Below, one piece after another: positions 1 to 9,169 of a stretch of 39,592 bases of DNA (position 1 is its first letter; each line of letters starts with the position of its first letter). The stretch is from Coriobacteriaceae bacterium AF45-21. Lineage in GTDB: Bacteria > Actinomycetota > Coriobacteriia > Coriobacteriales > Coriobacteriaceae. Where the stretch lies: NCBI GenBank assembly GCA_027682925.1, contig JAQCYU010000022.1, positions 1-39,592 on the forward strand, written 5' to 3'. The notes beneath the pieces were generated by a model. The model did no database searches. It saw only the letters and a list, made by a program, of their open reading frames with translations, and had not been told where the DNA came from. A program made the position numbers and the translations under genes.

Positions 1-196
1 TCCCGCACCGGCTCCCGCCGCTGCTCCCGCGGCCGGCACATGGACCTGCAGCTGCGGCGCCACCAACACCGGCAAGTTCTGCTCCGAGTGTGGCAGTCCC
101 GCACCCGCCCCGGCACCGGCCAAGTGGTTCTGCCCCAACTGCGGCAGCGAAAACGGCGGCAAGTTCTGCAGCAACTGCGGAACGCCCAGGCCCTAG
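1..196 (+). CDS. C-terminal end of a double zinc-ribbon protein (partial)
   Basis: Only the last 64 or so codons are present; the gene starts before the window. The visible part has an Ala-Pro-rich linker followed by two CxC or CxxC zinc ribbons. The first is C-S-C-G...FCSECG and the second is FCPNCG...FCSNCG, and the protein ends TPRP. This arrangement is common at the C-terminus of SPFH/virion-core-like proteins (YdjL type) and of other zinc-ribbon membrane proteins. The specific family cannot be fixed from the tail alone. It reads in frame 2 to a TAG at 194-196. A reading that fuses it with the downstream lipoprotein in another frame is spurious. Confidence 0.7.
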   Translation, partial: PAPAPAAAPAAGTWTCSCGATNTGKFCSECGSPAPAPAPAKWFCPNCGSENGGKFCSNCGTPRP

Positions 197-276
197 CCCC
201 TCTATCTGGTAATTGGCGGGGGATCCGCCACCCCCGCATTTGCTTCTATGGGTTTCGTTCGATAAAGGAGGACACC

Positions 277-1119
277 ATGAAGACAACGTCCAAAAAGTCC
301 GTACTCGCATTTCTGACATGCGTCCTTGCGCTCGCCTTTGCCCTGACGGGCTGCAGCGGCGGCGGCAAAGACCCCAAGGCCAACTTCGTCGGCAGCTGGG
401 AACTCTCGGGTGGAACCCTGGAGGGCGAAGAACTGACCGATGAGTACATGAAGATGCTCGAGGATTGGGGTGTGCACTGCGTCCTGATTCTCGATGAGGA
501 CGGTACAGGTGCCCTCGACCTGTTCCTTGAAGTCGTCGACCTTAAATGGGAGGCAAAGGACGCCACCACCGTAACCATCACCGCCGAAGACGAGTCGCAT
601 GACATGAAGCTCAAGGACGGCAAGCTCATCCTCGAAGAGGATGACGGCAATCTTGTCTTTACCAAGTCCGACAAGGACCTGTCCGGCACGGTGAAGAAGG
701 ATCGCGAGGCGGCCGAGAAGGAAGAGGAGATCGATGAGGCCGTCGAAGACGACGATGTCCAGAACGTCGAAATCTCCCCCGCCGTCACCGTCGCCGATGA
801 CGATCTGTGCACCATCACCATCACCGAGAAGTTCAAGGACGACTGGGGCGACATCGGCTTTGTCGTCAACATCACCAACAAGAGCGACAAGGACCTGACC
901 TTCTACGCTCCTTCCGGCAAGACCAACGTCAACGGCACCATGAAGGACCCCTGGTTCTCGGCTCACCTGATGCCCGGCACCAGCGCCACCGAGGAATTCA
1001 CGTTCTCGAGCGGCGAGCTTGACAGCCTTGACGACCTGGTCAACACGACCATCGGCATCGACGCCTACCTGACCGATTCCTACGAGGACGTCGCCTCCTA
1101 CAGCGCAACCATCGCGTAG
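277..1119 (+). CDS. Secreted lipoprotein, unknown function
   Basis: This 280-residue protein begins with a lysine-rich n-region and a hydrophobic core, and ends its signal peptide in a lipobox LTGC around residue 25, so it should be lipid-anchored outside the membrane. The mature N-terminal part (VGSWELSGG...) looks like a small beta-barrel of the lipocalin-like type found in Gram-positive lipoproteins. A Glu/Asp-rich linker follows at about residues 145-165. The C-terminal part (VVNITNKSDKDLTFYA) has the pattern of an immunoglobulin-like, DUF5067-type domain. The ATG at 277 is chosen because AAGGAGG lies at 265-271 just before it; an in-frame extension back to 40 crosses the preceding gene and is not real. 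A strong hairpin terminator follows. The function is unknown. Confidence 0.88.
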   Translation: MKTTSKKSVLAFLTCVLALAFALTGCSGGGKDPKANFVGSWELSGGTLEGEELTDEYMKMLEDWGVHCVLILDEDGTGALDLFLEVVDLKWEAKDATTVTITAEDESHDMKLKDGKLILEEDDGNLVFTKSDKDLSGTVKKDREAAEKEEEIDEAVEDDDVQNVEISPAVTVADDDLCTITITEKFKDDWGDIGFVVNITNKSDKDLTFYAPSGKTNVNGTMKDPWFSAHLMPGTSATEEFTFSSGELDSLDDLVNTTIGIDAYLTDSYEDVASYSATIA

Positions 1120-1170
1120 CGACAGACACCGATAGCCGCGGATTGGCGGACACATCCGCGCACATGCCAG

Positions 1171-1203
1171 GCGGGGCCGCAGGAAATGATCCTGCGGCCC
1201 CGC
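1171..1203. terminator. Bidirectional terminator between lipoprotein and regulator
   Basis: A perfect 13-bp stem GCGGGGCCGCAGG / CCTGCGGCCCCGC with a 7-nt loop is followed by CGCTTTT on the + strand. It lies between convergent genes, so it can serve both. Confidence 0.85.
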
Positions 1204-1230
1204 CGCTTTTATGCCGATGCGTAACGAGCG

Positions 1231-1850
1231 TTAACGCTCCATGTTGGGAACGATGCTGCCCTCGGTCACCGCATGCACGGCCAGGCGCATGATGTTGTCG
1301 TAGCCGGTCTTGCTCAGGATCTCCGAGATGCGGCGCTTGATGGTGCCCTCGCTCATAAACAGCTCGGCCGCGATCTCGCGACGACTTTTGCCCTCGCAGG
1401 CAAGGCGCAAAATCGACAGCTCGACATCGTCGAGGGCTGCCGTGCCCGAAAAAATGCTCTCGGGCGGCTTGGGAAACGTGCAGTAGCCAGCCAACGTGGA
1501 GCGCATCACGGCGAACAGCTCGTCGATACCGACGTTCTTGTACACAAAGCTATCGACGCCCGCCTCGCGGGCCTGATCGACAAAGGTAATCTCGGGCATG
1601 CCTGTCATGATAATGATGCGACACTCAGGCAGCTGCTCCTTGATGCGTGCCGCCGCCACGATGCCGTTTGAATCGTGTTCGGTGCACACGTCCATCAGTA
1701 TCATGTCCGGGCGCTCCTTGAGCGCGACACCCAAGGCCTCGGAGGCATCGGCGATCGCGGCGACGACGGTCATATCGGGCTGGTCGCCAACGGAGCGCGC
1801 CAGGCTCTCGCGCAGAATGGCCTGTCTTCGACGATCAACACGCGGATCAT
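1231..1850 (-). CDS. LuxR/NarL-type response regulator (one-base frameshift near 1824)
   Basis: The product is a two-domain response regulator of about 206 residues. The receiver domain starts MIRVLIVED and has a likely phospho-acceptor Asp near residue 54 (MILMDV), a Thr at MTG and a Lys at FVYKN. The C-terminal half is a LuxR/GerE helix-turn-helix (LSILRLACEGKSRREIAAEL). The ATG at 1850 follows AAAGGAGAA and overlaps the upstream kinase stop as ATGA. Reading from that ATG fails after VLIVED because one base is missing: GAAGACAGGCC stands where GAC-CAG-GCC is expected. The length is 3n+2, which fits a single deletion. It should be the output regulator for the two sensors encoded upstream. 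Its target genes are unknown. Confidence 0.85.
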
Positions 1851-3346
1851 GAGCTTCTCCTTTGGGACGTGTCGTTGGCGTTAAGCGGAATGGATACCGT
1901 AAGCGTAAAGGGTGGGGCGGCATGGACCTCAAGGCTGCCGCCCAGATTCTGCGCGACATGCCTCATGCCTGGGATACCCGTTCCCTCGCGATACGATACG
2001 GGGGCCGGGGACCCGTCGTTAGAAATCGTCATGCGCGCGACGGCGCCAGCATCCGCCCCCTCCTGCCACAGACGCACGTGGACCCGATGCGCCTGCGCAT
2101 GCTTGGTGGCATTGGTCGAGGCCTCACGGATAATCTGCAAAAATGCGGCGGCGACACGCACGTCCTCAGGCAGCGCACCCTCTACATCGATCTGCACACT
2201 CACCAGGCCAAAAGCATGGACGATGTCACCCAGCTGCTCTGCAGGCTCACTGGCACCGCCACTGCGCAGGTCGGCGGCGATCGAGCGCAGCAATGGGTCG
2301 ATCTGCTCGAGCGACTCGTCGTCCAGGCGCCCCTCCTCCAAATAGCGATGGAGGATGGACAGGCGCTGCCCGATTACATCGTGAACGCGAGCACGCATAC
2401 GTAGGTAGGCCGCATTGTCGGCAACCTTTTTAACTTCTTCAATCTGGGACTGGAGCTCTTGGCCCGCAAGCTCAAGCAGGTGGTTGGCTTGCGCCAAGCG
2501 GTCGTAGGCGTGTGCGTATTCCGTTACATCCAGGCCGATAATGCGCTCGAACGGACGGCCCGAAACCATGACGCCATCGCACACAAAGAGGCGAATCTCG
2601 GCGGGAGAAATCTCGACCACCGCCCGCGCCTCACCAAAGCGATCAAGATTAATCCGCGCGCGCTTCCTACTGCTTTCGGGCATTTGCATGCTAAGCTTGC
2701 GCAGGTCGTTCCATGTGCTGCTCATGTCGCGTAGATCGGTTGGCATATGAAGTTCCACCAGGTTTTTGCGCATGCAGCGGTTCATGAGCAGCGGACGGCC
2801 CCTCGGGTCCAGATACAGGATGCCCACGGGAATCACGTTGATGGTCTCGATCGTCGAGAACGCGGTGATATCCTCCTGGCGGTTACGGACGTCCATCAAG
2901 AGCGCCGCGATGGAGCGGAACAGGAAGAACGCTCCCTCTGCGATAAGGACAACGGCCCACGCCGAGCCCATGGAAAAAACCACCGGCGGTGTCACGGCGG
3001 CAACGAGCAGCAATTCGGCCAACATGACGGGGCGGCGGTAGTGCACCATAAGCACCACGCCATAGGCAAAGATCGCGGCATTGAGCCACAGCACTCCGCC
3101 CATTGCCCTGGCGCAAACGTCAAGCGGCGCCACCAGATACGAGCCAGACGACGCGAATAAGACGAGCGCCGAAATCATCAGGTGAAGCACAAGGCTCGCC
3201 TCGTAGGCGCAAATCACCTTACGGTTATAGGACGAGCGGCGCGACGCGATGAGCGGGACGTGGATCGTCTGCAGGCAAGCAGCCAGGGCAAAGACAACAT
3301 CGAGCGCAACGATTTGGGGAAGGATGAGCGAAATCTGCATCGTCAC
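1847..3346 (-). CDS. Membrane sensor histidine kinase (HisKA_3-like)
   Basis: This 499-residue protein has about six hydrophobic segments in residues 5-150. A PAS-like stretch follows (about 160-285, including NVIPVGILYLDPRGRPLLMN), then a coiled linker. The dimerisation helix has the likely phospho-His at about residue 322 (RVHDVIGQRLS). The C-terminal HATPase_c domain has an N-box Asn near 412 (REASTNATKHA) and a glycine box (GTGIPGM) near 455. The His-Asp-x-x-x-Gln pattern resembles NarL-partner kinases, which fits the LuxR-type regulator that overlaps its 3' end (ATGA). Translation may begin at the GTG at 3346, which overlaps the preceding stop as GTGA, or at the ATG at 3340. No frameshift is seen. 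Confidence 0.88.
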   Translation of the reverse strand: MTMQISLILPQIVALDVVFALAACLQTIHVPLIASRRSSYNRKVICAYEASLVLHLMISALVLFASSGSYLVAPLDVCARAMGGVLWLNAAIFAYGVVLMVHYRRPVMLAELLLVAAVTPPVVFSMGSAWAVVLIAEGAFFLFRSIAALLMDVRNRQEDITAFSTIETINVIPVGILYLDPRGRPLLMNRCMRKNLVELHMPTDLRDMSSTWNDLRKLSMQMPESSRKRARINLDRFGEARAVVEISPAEIRLFVCDGVMVSGRPFERIIGLDVTEYAHAYDRLAQANHLLELAGQELQSQIEEVKKVADNAAYLRMRARVHDVIGQRLSILHRYLEEGRLDDESLEQIDPLLRSIAADLRSGGASEPAEQLGDIVHAFGLVSVQIDVEGALPEDVRVAAAFLQIIREASTNATKHAQAHRVHVRLWQEGADAGAVARMTISNDGSPAPVSYREGTGIPGMRHVAQNLGGSLEVHAAPPFTLTVSIPLNANDTSQRRSS

Positions 3347-5142
3347 TCACCCGCCCTCGGCATCAAGACGATCATGCGCAGCTGGCCGGGCTCGCCCTCA
3401 AGGCGGTATGCCACGTTGCGCCCTTGCAGAGCGCTTTCGAGCTCTTGCGCAGCGGGCGTCTGCGAAAGATCTGCATCATCGTTGGAAAAAAGCGTGGCGC
3501 GCAGCTCGACACTGCATCGGTCATGGTCGCCCAAGTGATACATAAGCGCCGGATGGTCGGTGGTGTAGGCAAAAAACGCAAAGTCATACACGCAGTCGTA
3601 CAGGGCGCTTACCGTACTGGCGTGCAACGGGCGCCGTATGGCGATAATCGAGGCGCAATCGATATCGATGGTGCGCAGGTCGCTTGCGAGCTCGTTGGCA
3701 ATGAGCTGAATGCGGTCGCGGTCAAAACCGCTCTCCCCGTGCTGTGCTAACGTGAGCGACCCCTTGCGCTTGCAATAGGCAACGAGCATCTTGGCGCGTT
3801 GCAGCATGCGGTAACGCTCGTGCGAAGACGCTTCGTCGGTCAACGGCGGCAGCGAGCTCAGCAGGTCGTACATCCCTTCGAGCGCACGGGCAAGCGCCTG
3901 GTCCACGTCTTGGACCAGCAAGGTCTCGGCCTCTTGATCTGCCAAATGCGTCTTAAGGTCGTAGTCGGCGGCGAGTAGCTCGTTTTGACGCTGCAGCTCC
4001 ATGCGACGATGTGCCAGTTCACGGTTAAGCTCGTTGAGCTCCGACACGTCTTGGGCAAGCAGGGCCGATCCGCCCAGCAGTGGAAAGGCACGGTACATCA
4101 CATCGGGATTGGACGCCACGGCAAAGGCATGGGCGCGGCCGTGCTCCTGGGTCCGCAGCTCCTCGCGCACGCCTACCGGCATTGGCTTTGACACTGGCGT
4201 GGCATAGACTTCCTGCAGGTCGCGCGTTAGAACTTTGAGGTCGAGCGGCAAGGTATCGAAGATGCCAGCAATGTCGTGATATGACGGAATGACACCGCAA
4301 TCGAGACAGATTTCCATCGCCACCACGCACAGGACGCAATAGACGAGCGAAAAGTTGAGCCTCCATGCCCAGGGCACGCGCAGAGCATACGAGATGGCAA
4401 AGAATGCGCCACCCAGCAGTACGAGCGCCGCCGTGCCCGAGAAACGCTGGATGCGAAAGGACGAGGACCGGCCCACCAGGATAAAAAAGGCCACGAAGTT
4501 AAAGGCCGTCCACACTAAGACGGCGAAATAGCCCCAGCCGTACGTGTAATCGTTGCTCCAGGTGTCGCTTGCACGGTCAAAGTGGAATACCTGCCGGTGG
4601 AAATCGTTGGTGAGCACAAAACCGATAAGTAGGATGGCCACGACCCACAAGATGCTGCGATAGCGACGGCCCGCACGGTGTTGTTCCAGCCCCGCAAGGC
4701 GCAGGCCGCACAGCTGGTAGAGCAGCGGAATGAGCGTCATGGGCACGTAGTACAGGTACCACAGCACGGTGGCATAGAACGGTGTGAACGACTTGTATTT
4801 GAGGATGACCTCAATCATCCAGAGGGCGCAGATGGTGGCGACGGCAACAAGGCGGCGGCGCAACACATAGTCCAAACAGCGCAGATAGACCGATACACCC
4901 CAGATCGAAAATATAATTGCGGCGACAAGCAACGGGAGAGAGCTCGAGTGGACGAGCGCATCCACGACCTCTTCGGACACCTCGCTATAGGCGGGCACGG
5001 CGTTGGAAAGCTTGGGGTCGGAGGCAAACAGCGCCGGCAAGACTGCCAAAAGCATGAGGAACAGCACGGTGATGGCGCCGGCGATAGCAAAGACGCGGTG
5101 ACGGTACACCTGATGTGTTATACCAACAAGGAATCGCGGCAT
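3343..5142 (-). CDS. Large membrane sensor with degenerate kinase-like C-terminus
   Basis: This protein of about 599 residues has a first transmembrane segment at its N-terminus and roughly seven to nine in total in the first 330 residues. A PAS-like or linker region follows, then a coiled coil (LNELNRELAHRRMELQRQ, about residue 395) and an alpha-helical region ending LRMIVLMPRAGE. The layout is that of a sensor kinase, but no HATPase N-box or glycine box and no clear phospho-His can be seen. It may be an inactive partner or co-sensor for the next kinase. The ATG at 5142 is preferred (GGCAGG upstream); a GTG at 5175 is possible. It overlaps the kinase start by four bases, so the three genes form one operon. 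Confidence 0.75.
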   Translation of the reverse strand: MPRFLVGITHQVYRHRVFAIAGAITVLFLMLLAVLPALFASDPKLSNAVPAYSEVSEEVVDALVHSSSLPLLVAAIIFSIWGVSVYLRCLDYVLRRRLVAVATICALWMIEVILKYKSFTPFYATVLWYLYYVPMTLIPLLYQLCGLRLAGLEQHRAGRRYRSILWVVAILLIGFVLTNDFHRQVFHFDRASDTWSNDYTYGWGYFAVLVWTAFNFVAFFILVGRSSSFRIQRFSGTAALVLLGGAFFAISYALRVPWAWRLNFSLVYCVLCVVAMEICLDCGVIPSYHDIAGIFDTLPLDLKVLTRDLQEVYATPVSKPMPVGVREELRTQEHGRAHAFAVASNPDVMYRAFPLLGGSALLAQDVSELNELNRELAHRRMELQRQNELLAADYDLKTHLADQEAETLLVQDVDQALARALEGMYDLLSSLPPLTDEASSHERYRMLQRAKMLVAYCKRKGSLTLAQHGESGFDRDRIQLIANELASDLRTIDIDCASIIAIRRPLHASTVSALYDCVYDFAFFAYTTDHPALMYHLGDHDRCSVELRATLFSNDDADLSQTPAAQELESALQGRNVAYRLEGEPGQLRMIVLMPRAGE

Positions 5143-5312
5143 GGCGAAGAGCCTGCCGCCCCTGGGATCCGCCACGGGTGCGGATCGGGCGGTCGCGTGG
5201 CCGATATGTCGCTCGCGGGTACCATAGTGCCTTTAGTGTACCGACAGGCAGGCCCAAAAAGCGGGCCACATGTCCCAAAATCCGCCGACGGCAAAGGGTG
5301 TCCCCAGCTGCC

Positions 5313-5451
5313 ACTCATTTAAGTGCGTCCCCAACGAGTGCAAATGACGAGAGTGGATAATCTCCCACTTTGAGCCCACAAACAGGCTAAAAACGGGAGA
5401 TTATCCACTCTCATTCTGCGGGTACTCATTTAAGTACGTCCCCAATGAGTG
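5313..5451. repeat. Two copies of the TAAG-NN-CGTCCCC intergenic repeat
   Basis: Copies at 5313-5340 and 5424-5451 are 28 nt long and differ at two positions. Each has short complementary arms (ACTCATT / AATGAGT in the second copy) around the core TTTAAGTACGTCCCC. The 14-mer TGTCCCCAGCTGCC just before the first copy (5299-5312) recurs inverted near 39131. Related units lie near 26950, 35480, 35580, 39090 and 39215. Confidence 0.8.
5349..5412. repeat. 18-bp perfect inverted repeat
   Basis: GAGAGTGGATAATCTCCC (5349-5366) and its exact reverse complement (5395-5412) are separated by 28 nt. The element sits between the two repeat copies described for 5313-5451. No reading frame crosses it sensibly. 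Confidence 0.85.
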
Positions 5452-5471
5452 CTTTCACTTCTTTTAACAAA

Positions 5472-5504
5472 ACGCCCGGCGGGCATTAACTGCTCGCCGG
5501 GCGT
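5472..5504 (-). terminator. Terminator of the GH1 gene
   Basis: The stem ACGCCCGGCG / CGCCGGGCGT (10 bp) lies 40 bases beyond the GH1 stop codon. On the - strand it is followed by TTTGTTAAAAG. Confidence 0.75.
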
Positions 5505-5543
5505 ATTGGTTAGGAAACTCTGAAGTTGAGTGTCTCGGCTTCC

Positions 5544-6977
<1,434 letters not shown>

Positions 6978-6991
6978 TCAATCCTTTCACA

Positions 6992-7029
6992 CGCTGTTTG
7001 TCGTAGCTTCAGTATCCCCGCAAACAGCG
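6992..7029. promoter_or_regulatory. Inverted repeat before the GH1 start
   Basis: CGCTGTTTG (6992-7000) and CAAACAGCG (7021-7029) form a perfect 9-bp inverted repeat ending 18 bases upstream of the GH1 start codon. It could be an operator or an mRNA hairpin; the sequence does not decide which. Confidence 0.5.
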
Positions 7030-7117
7030 CGCCGCTCAACGACAGCAACGCAGGTCGACACTTCTTTTCGCGCGCGGGCGTCCGGCAGCCGCCCCTGCCT
7101 GACACTTTCTGATACCG

Positions 7118-7170
7118 CCGCCCCAAACCACCACAAAGGGGACAGGCACCTTTGTGGTGGTTTGGGGCGG
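7118..7170. repeat. 22-bp perfect inverted repeat with GGACAGGCA loop
   Basis: CCGCCCCAAACCACCACAAAGG (7118-7139) pairs exactly with 7149-7170. The nine-base loop gives the centre AAAGGGGACAGGCACCTTT. The GGGGACAGGCACC signature resembles dispersed REP-type palindromes known to me from many bacteria; that link is from memory. Confidence 0.85.
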
Positions 7171-7179
7171 TTTGTCTTG

Positions 7180-7303
7180 ATCTGTAACAGGTAGACCGCC
7201 AAAACCGGGCCTGGTGTTACAGATCGAGATCTTTCGGGCACCCTCTGCGGTTATCTCAATCTGTAACAGGTAGAGACGATTTAGCCCGCCAGGTGTTACA
7301 GAT
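7180..7303. repeat. Tandem pair of 45-nt ATCTGTAACAGGTAG repeats
   Basis: Copies at 7180-7224 and 7259-7303 are each 45 nt. Each begins ATCTGTAACAGGTAGA and ends GGTGTTACAGAT, so the outer 10 bases are a perfect inverted repeat. The interiors differ. The second copy ends 15 bases beyond the stop codon of the DUF4867-like gene. Confidence 0.8.
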
Positions 7304-7317
7304 TAAAACAAAAGCCC

Positions 7318-7961
7318 CTAGTCCACGGTGATGTCGAGGTTCTTGCCGACGAGGCCCGCGTAGCCGCCTTCGGCTGCCTTGGGGCTATCGGCGTGGCAGA
7401 GGACCCACTTGTCAGCCTTCCAGTAGCAGTAGCTGTCACCGGCGGCAGGCATGTCGGCTGCAGCTCGGGGCGCGGGCCATTGGTGCCCGCCGGCAGCGCC
7501 ACCATCACCTGGAAGCCGCCGTCGTCGACCATGCAGGGCGTGTAGTGGAGCGTGGTGTTGAAGACCTCAACGACCTTGCCCGCCGGTACGCGGAACGCCT
7601 TGACGCACGCGGTGTCGAGCTTGCCGTCCTCGATCTCCCAGCGATGCGCCACGAGCAGGATAAAGTCGCGGGCGCCCAGGTTAAACTCGCTGGCGCGGTG
7701 ATACTCCAGGCAGTTGAGGCGTGTGTTGTGCCCGTTGCACCAGCCGAGCTGGAAGGAGCGGCCGCCGTACATGAGAAAGCCCAGCTTATCGGCATCCTTG
7801 ACGCCCTCGAGCTCCGGCGCGCTTGCTACGTACTTGCTGCCCTCGGGGATGGGCGTAGCCGCGAGCGCCTCGATGAGCGGAGCGGTCAGGTTGGACGGAA
7901 CGTCGTTCCACACGCAGCCATAAGATTTGAACTCGTGATCTGATACAGAGTAGATATGCAT
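7318..7961 (-). CDS. DUF4867-like protein (frameshift near 7455)
   Basis: The protein is about 214 residues, starts MHIYSVSDHEFKSYG, and resembles the DUF4867 family of small cupin-like proteins found in sugar-use operons. The activity is not known to me. After PELQP the frame is lost by one missing base; the restored frame gives DMPAAGDSYCYWKADKW and ends NLDITVD with TAG at 7318-7320. The length is 3n+2, which fits a single deletion. The ATG at 7961 follows AGGAGCGAAC; an upstream in-frame start at 7997 lacks a ribosome site. It lies 123 bp downstream of the hydrolase, with a possible promoter in between, inside the beta-glucoside locus. Confidence 0.72.
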
Positions 7962-7970
7962 GTTCGCTCC

Positions 7971-7996
7971 TGTTCGTTTATGTGACAGTACGAACA
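7971..7996. promoter_or_regulatory. Possible operator before the DUF4867-like gene
   Basis: TGTTCG (7971-7976) and CGAACA (7991-7996) form an inverted repeat 14 nt apart. The palindrome TTCTAGAA lies just upstream of the gene at 7997-8004. A regulatory role is inferred from position only. Confidence 0.35.
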
Positions 7997-8084
7997 TTCT
8001 AGAACATCATTCATCCACGACCACGATCAATACCGAAAACATTGCATGACGAAATCACCCGCTTAAAAAGCGACATGCAGTTTC

Positions 8085-9064
8085 CTAGTCGAGATAATCT
8101 TTAAGAAACTCAATAACGCTCATACACCAGTAGTCGGTCTCCGGCGCATGGGGCTTCATCAATGCGTGCCCCCCTTCTGAATACATGACTCCCTCATGGT
8201 GTACTCCAGCTGCATCCAGAGCATCGACCATCTTTTCATAATTGTCGGGCGATACAATATCATCGTCAGCGCATTGCCAAAGATATGTCGGAGGATACTG
8301 CTCCCACACATGCTGATTAATACAGAAATCATCGAGCGAGTCGCGACCAGCCCCGCCGCACACCGAATCAAGAAATCTATTGTCTGATGCGTTCTCAAAG
8401 CCATGAAGATCAATCGGTGCATAACACAGGGCCAAGCTTTTGGCGCCTCGCATCCGTAGGACGCAAATCCCTTGTTGTCCGTCCCCCACTCGGCAGTTAA
8501 ATGCGCACCAGCAGAAAAGCCGATAACTGCATAACTTTTTGCGACATTAAATTTCGCTGAATTCTCCAGGACAAAACGGACGGCTCGATTTAAATCGTCG
8601 ATTGGGCGCGGCATCAAAGGCTCGACCCTCACCCTGTATGACAGCACGAACACGTTATAGCCCGCATCGTTGAGCTCGGGGGCAACGGGAAAGCCTTCCA
8701 CTTGATGACAAACGCTCTGATAACCTCCGCCCGAAACCGCAATGATAAAGGGAGCCCTAGGTCTCCCGGGAAAGAAGAACAGTTTCGTATTGCGCCGAGT
8801 CGGATCACGGATGCAGTCGGCTTCATCCCAAATATCGTAGGCAACCTGCCTCCCGTCATCCACGAGCTCGACAATTCGATTCAATCCACGCAAAACGCGA
8901 GCAGTTTCATATGGATTAGCATCAGAATTCATATGAGACACAATGGGTTTATTCCACATGCGCTCCCAAGTTGAAGGCCGGCAAAGCATAAGGTGCTCGC
9001 CAAAGCCAGCGAACTCAGGAAGGAGCGCGATTTCGCCAAACGTCATATCGGCAGTAATTGTCAT
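8085..9064 (-). CDS. Alpha/beta hydrolase, esterase-like (frameshift near 8440)
   Basis: The restored protein is about 326 residues and has the fold-3 alpha/beta hydrolase pattern. An oxyanion-type GGG lies in AVSGGGY, the nucleophile elbow is GFSAGAH, the acid is in CADDDIVSP and the catalytic His is in SEGGHAL. Such BD-FAE-like enzymes remove acyl groups, so a role in deacylating plant-type glucosides is plausible given the next-door PTS, but this is inference. The reading frame breaks around GCEAPK; the downstream frame continues LALCYAPIDLHGF and ends at 8085. One base is missing, probably from an A or T run. The ATG at 9064 has TTGGAGTG upstream. Confidence 0.82.
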
Positions 9065-9169
9065 AGCTAGTCACTCCAAAAATGAGGTTGGGCTCGCGTG
9101 AATCAACGGCAAGCCCACCACATGCAATCTGCCGCGGGGTTTTCGGCAGCTTACATCCCGAATAATTGT

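Noticed and set aside
40..276. In-frame N-terminal extension of the lipoprotein
   Set aside because: It overlaps the zinc-ribbon gene in another frame, and the signal peptide and AAGGAGG site fix the start at 277.
5313..5451. CRISPR array
   Set aside because: Only two units, themselves palindromic, without regular spacers and without cas genes nearby.
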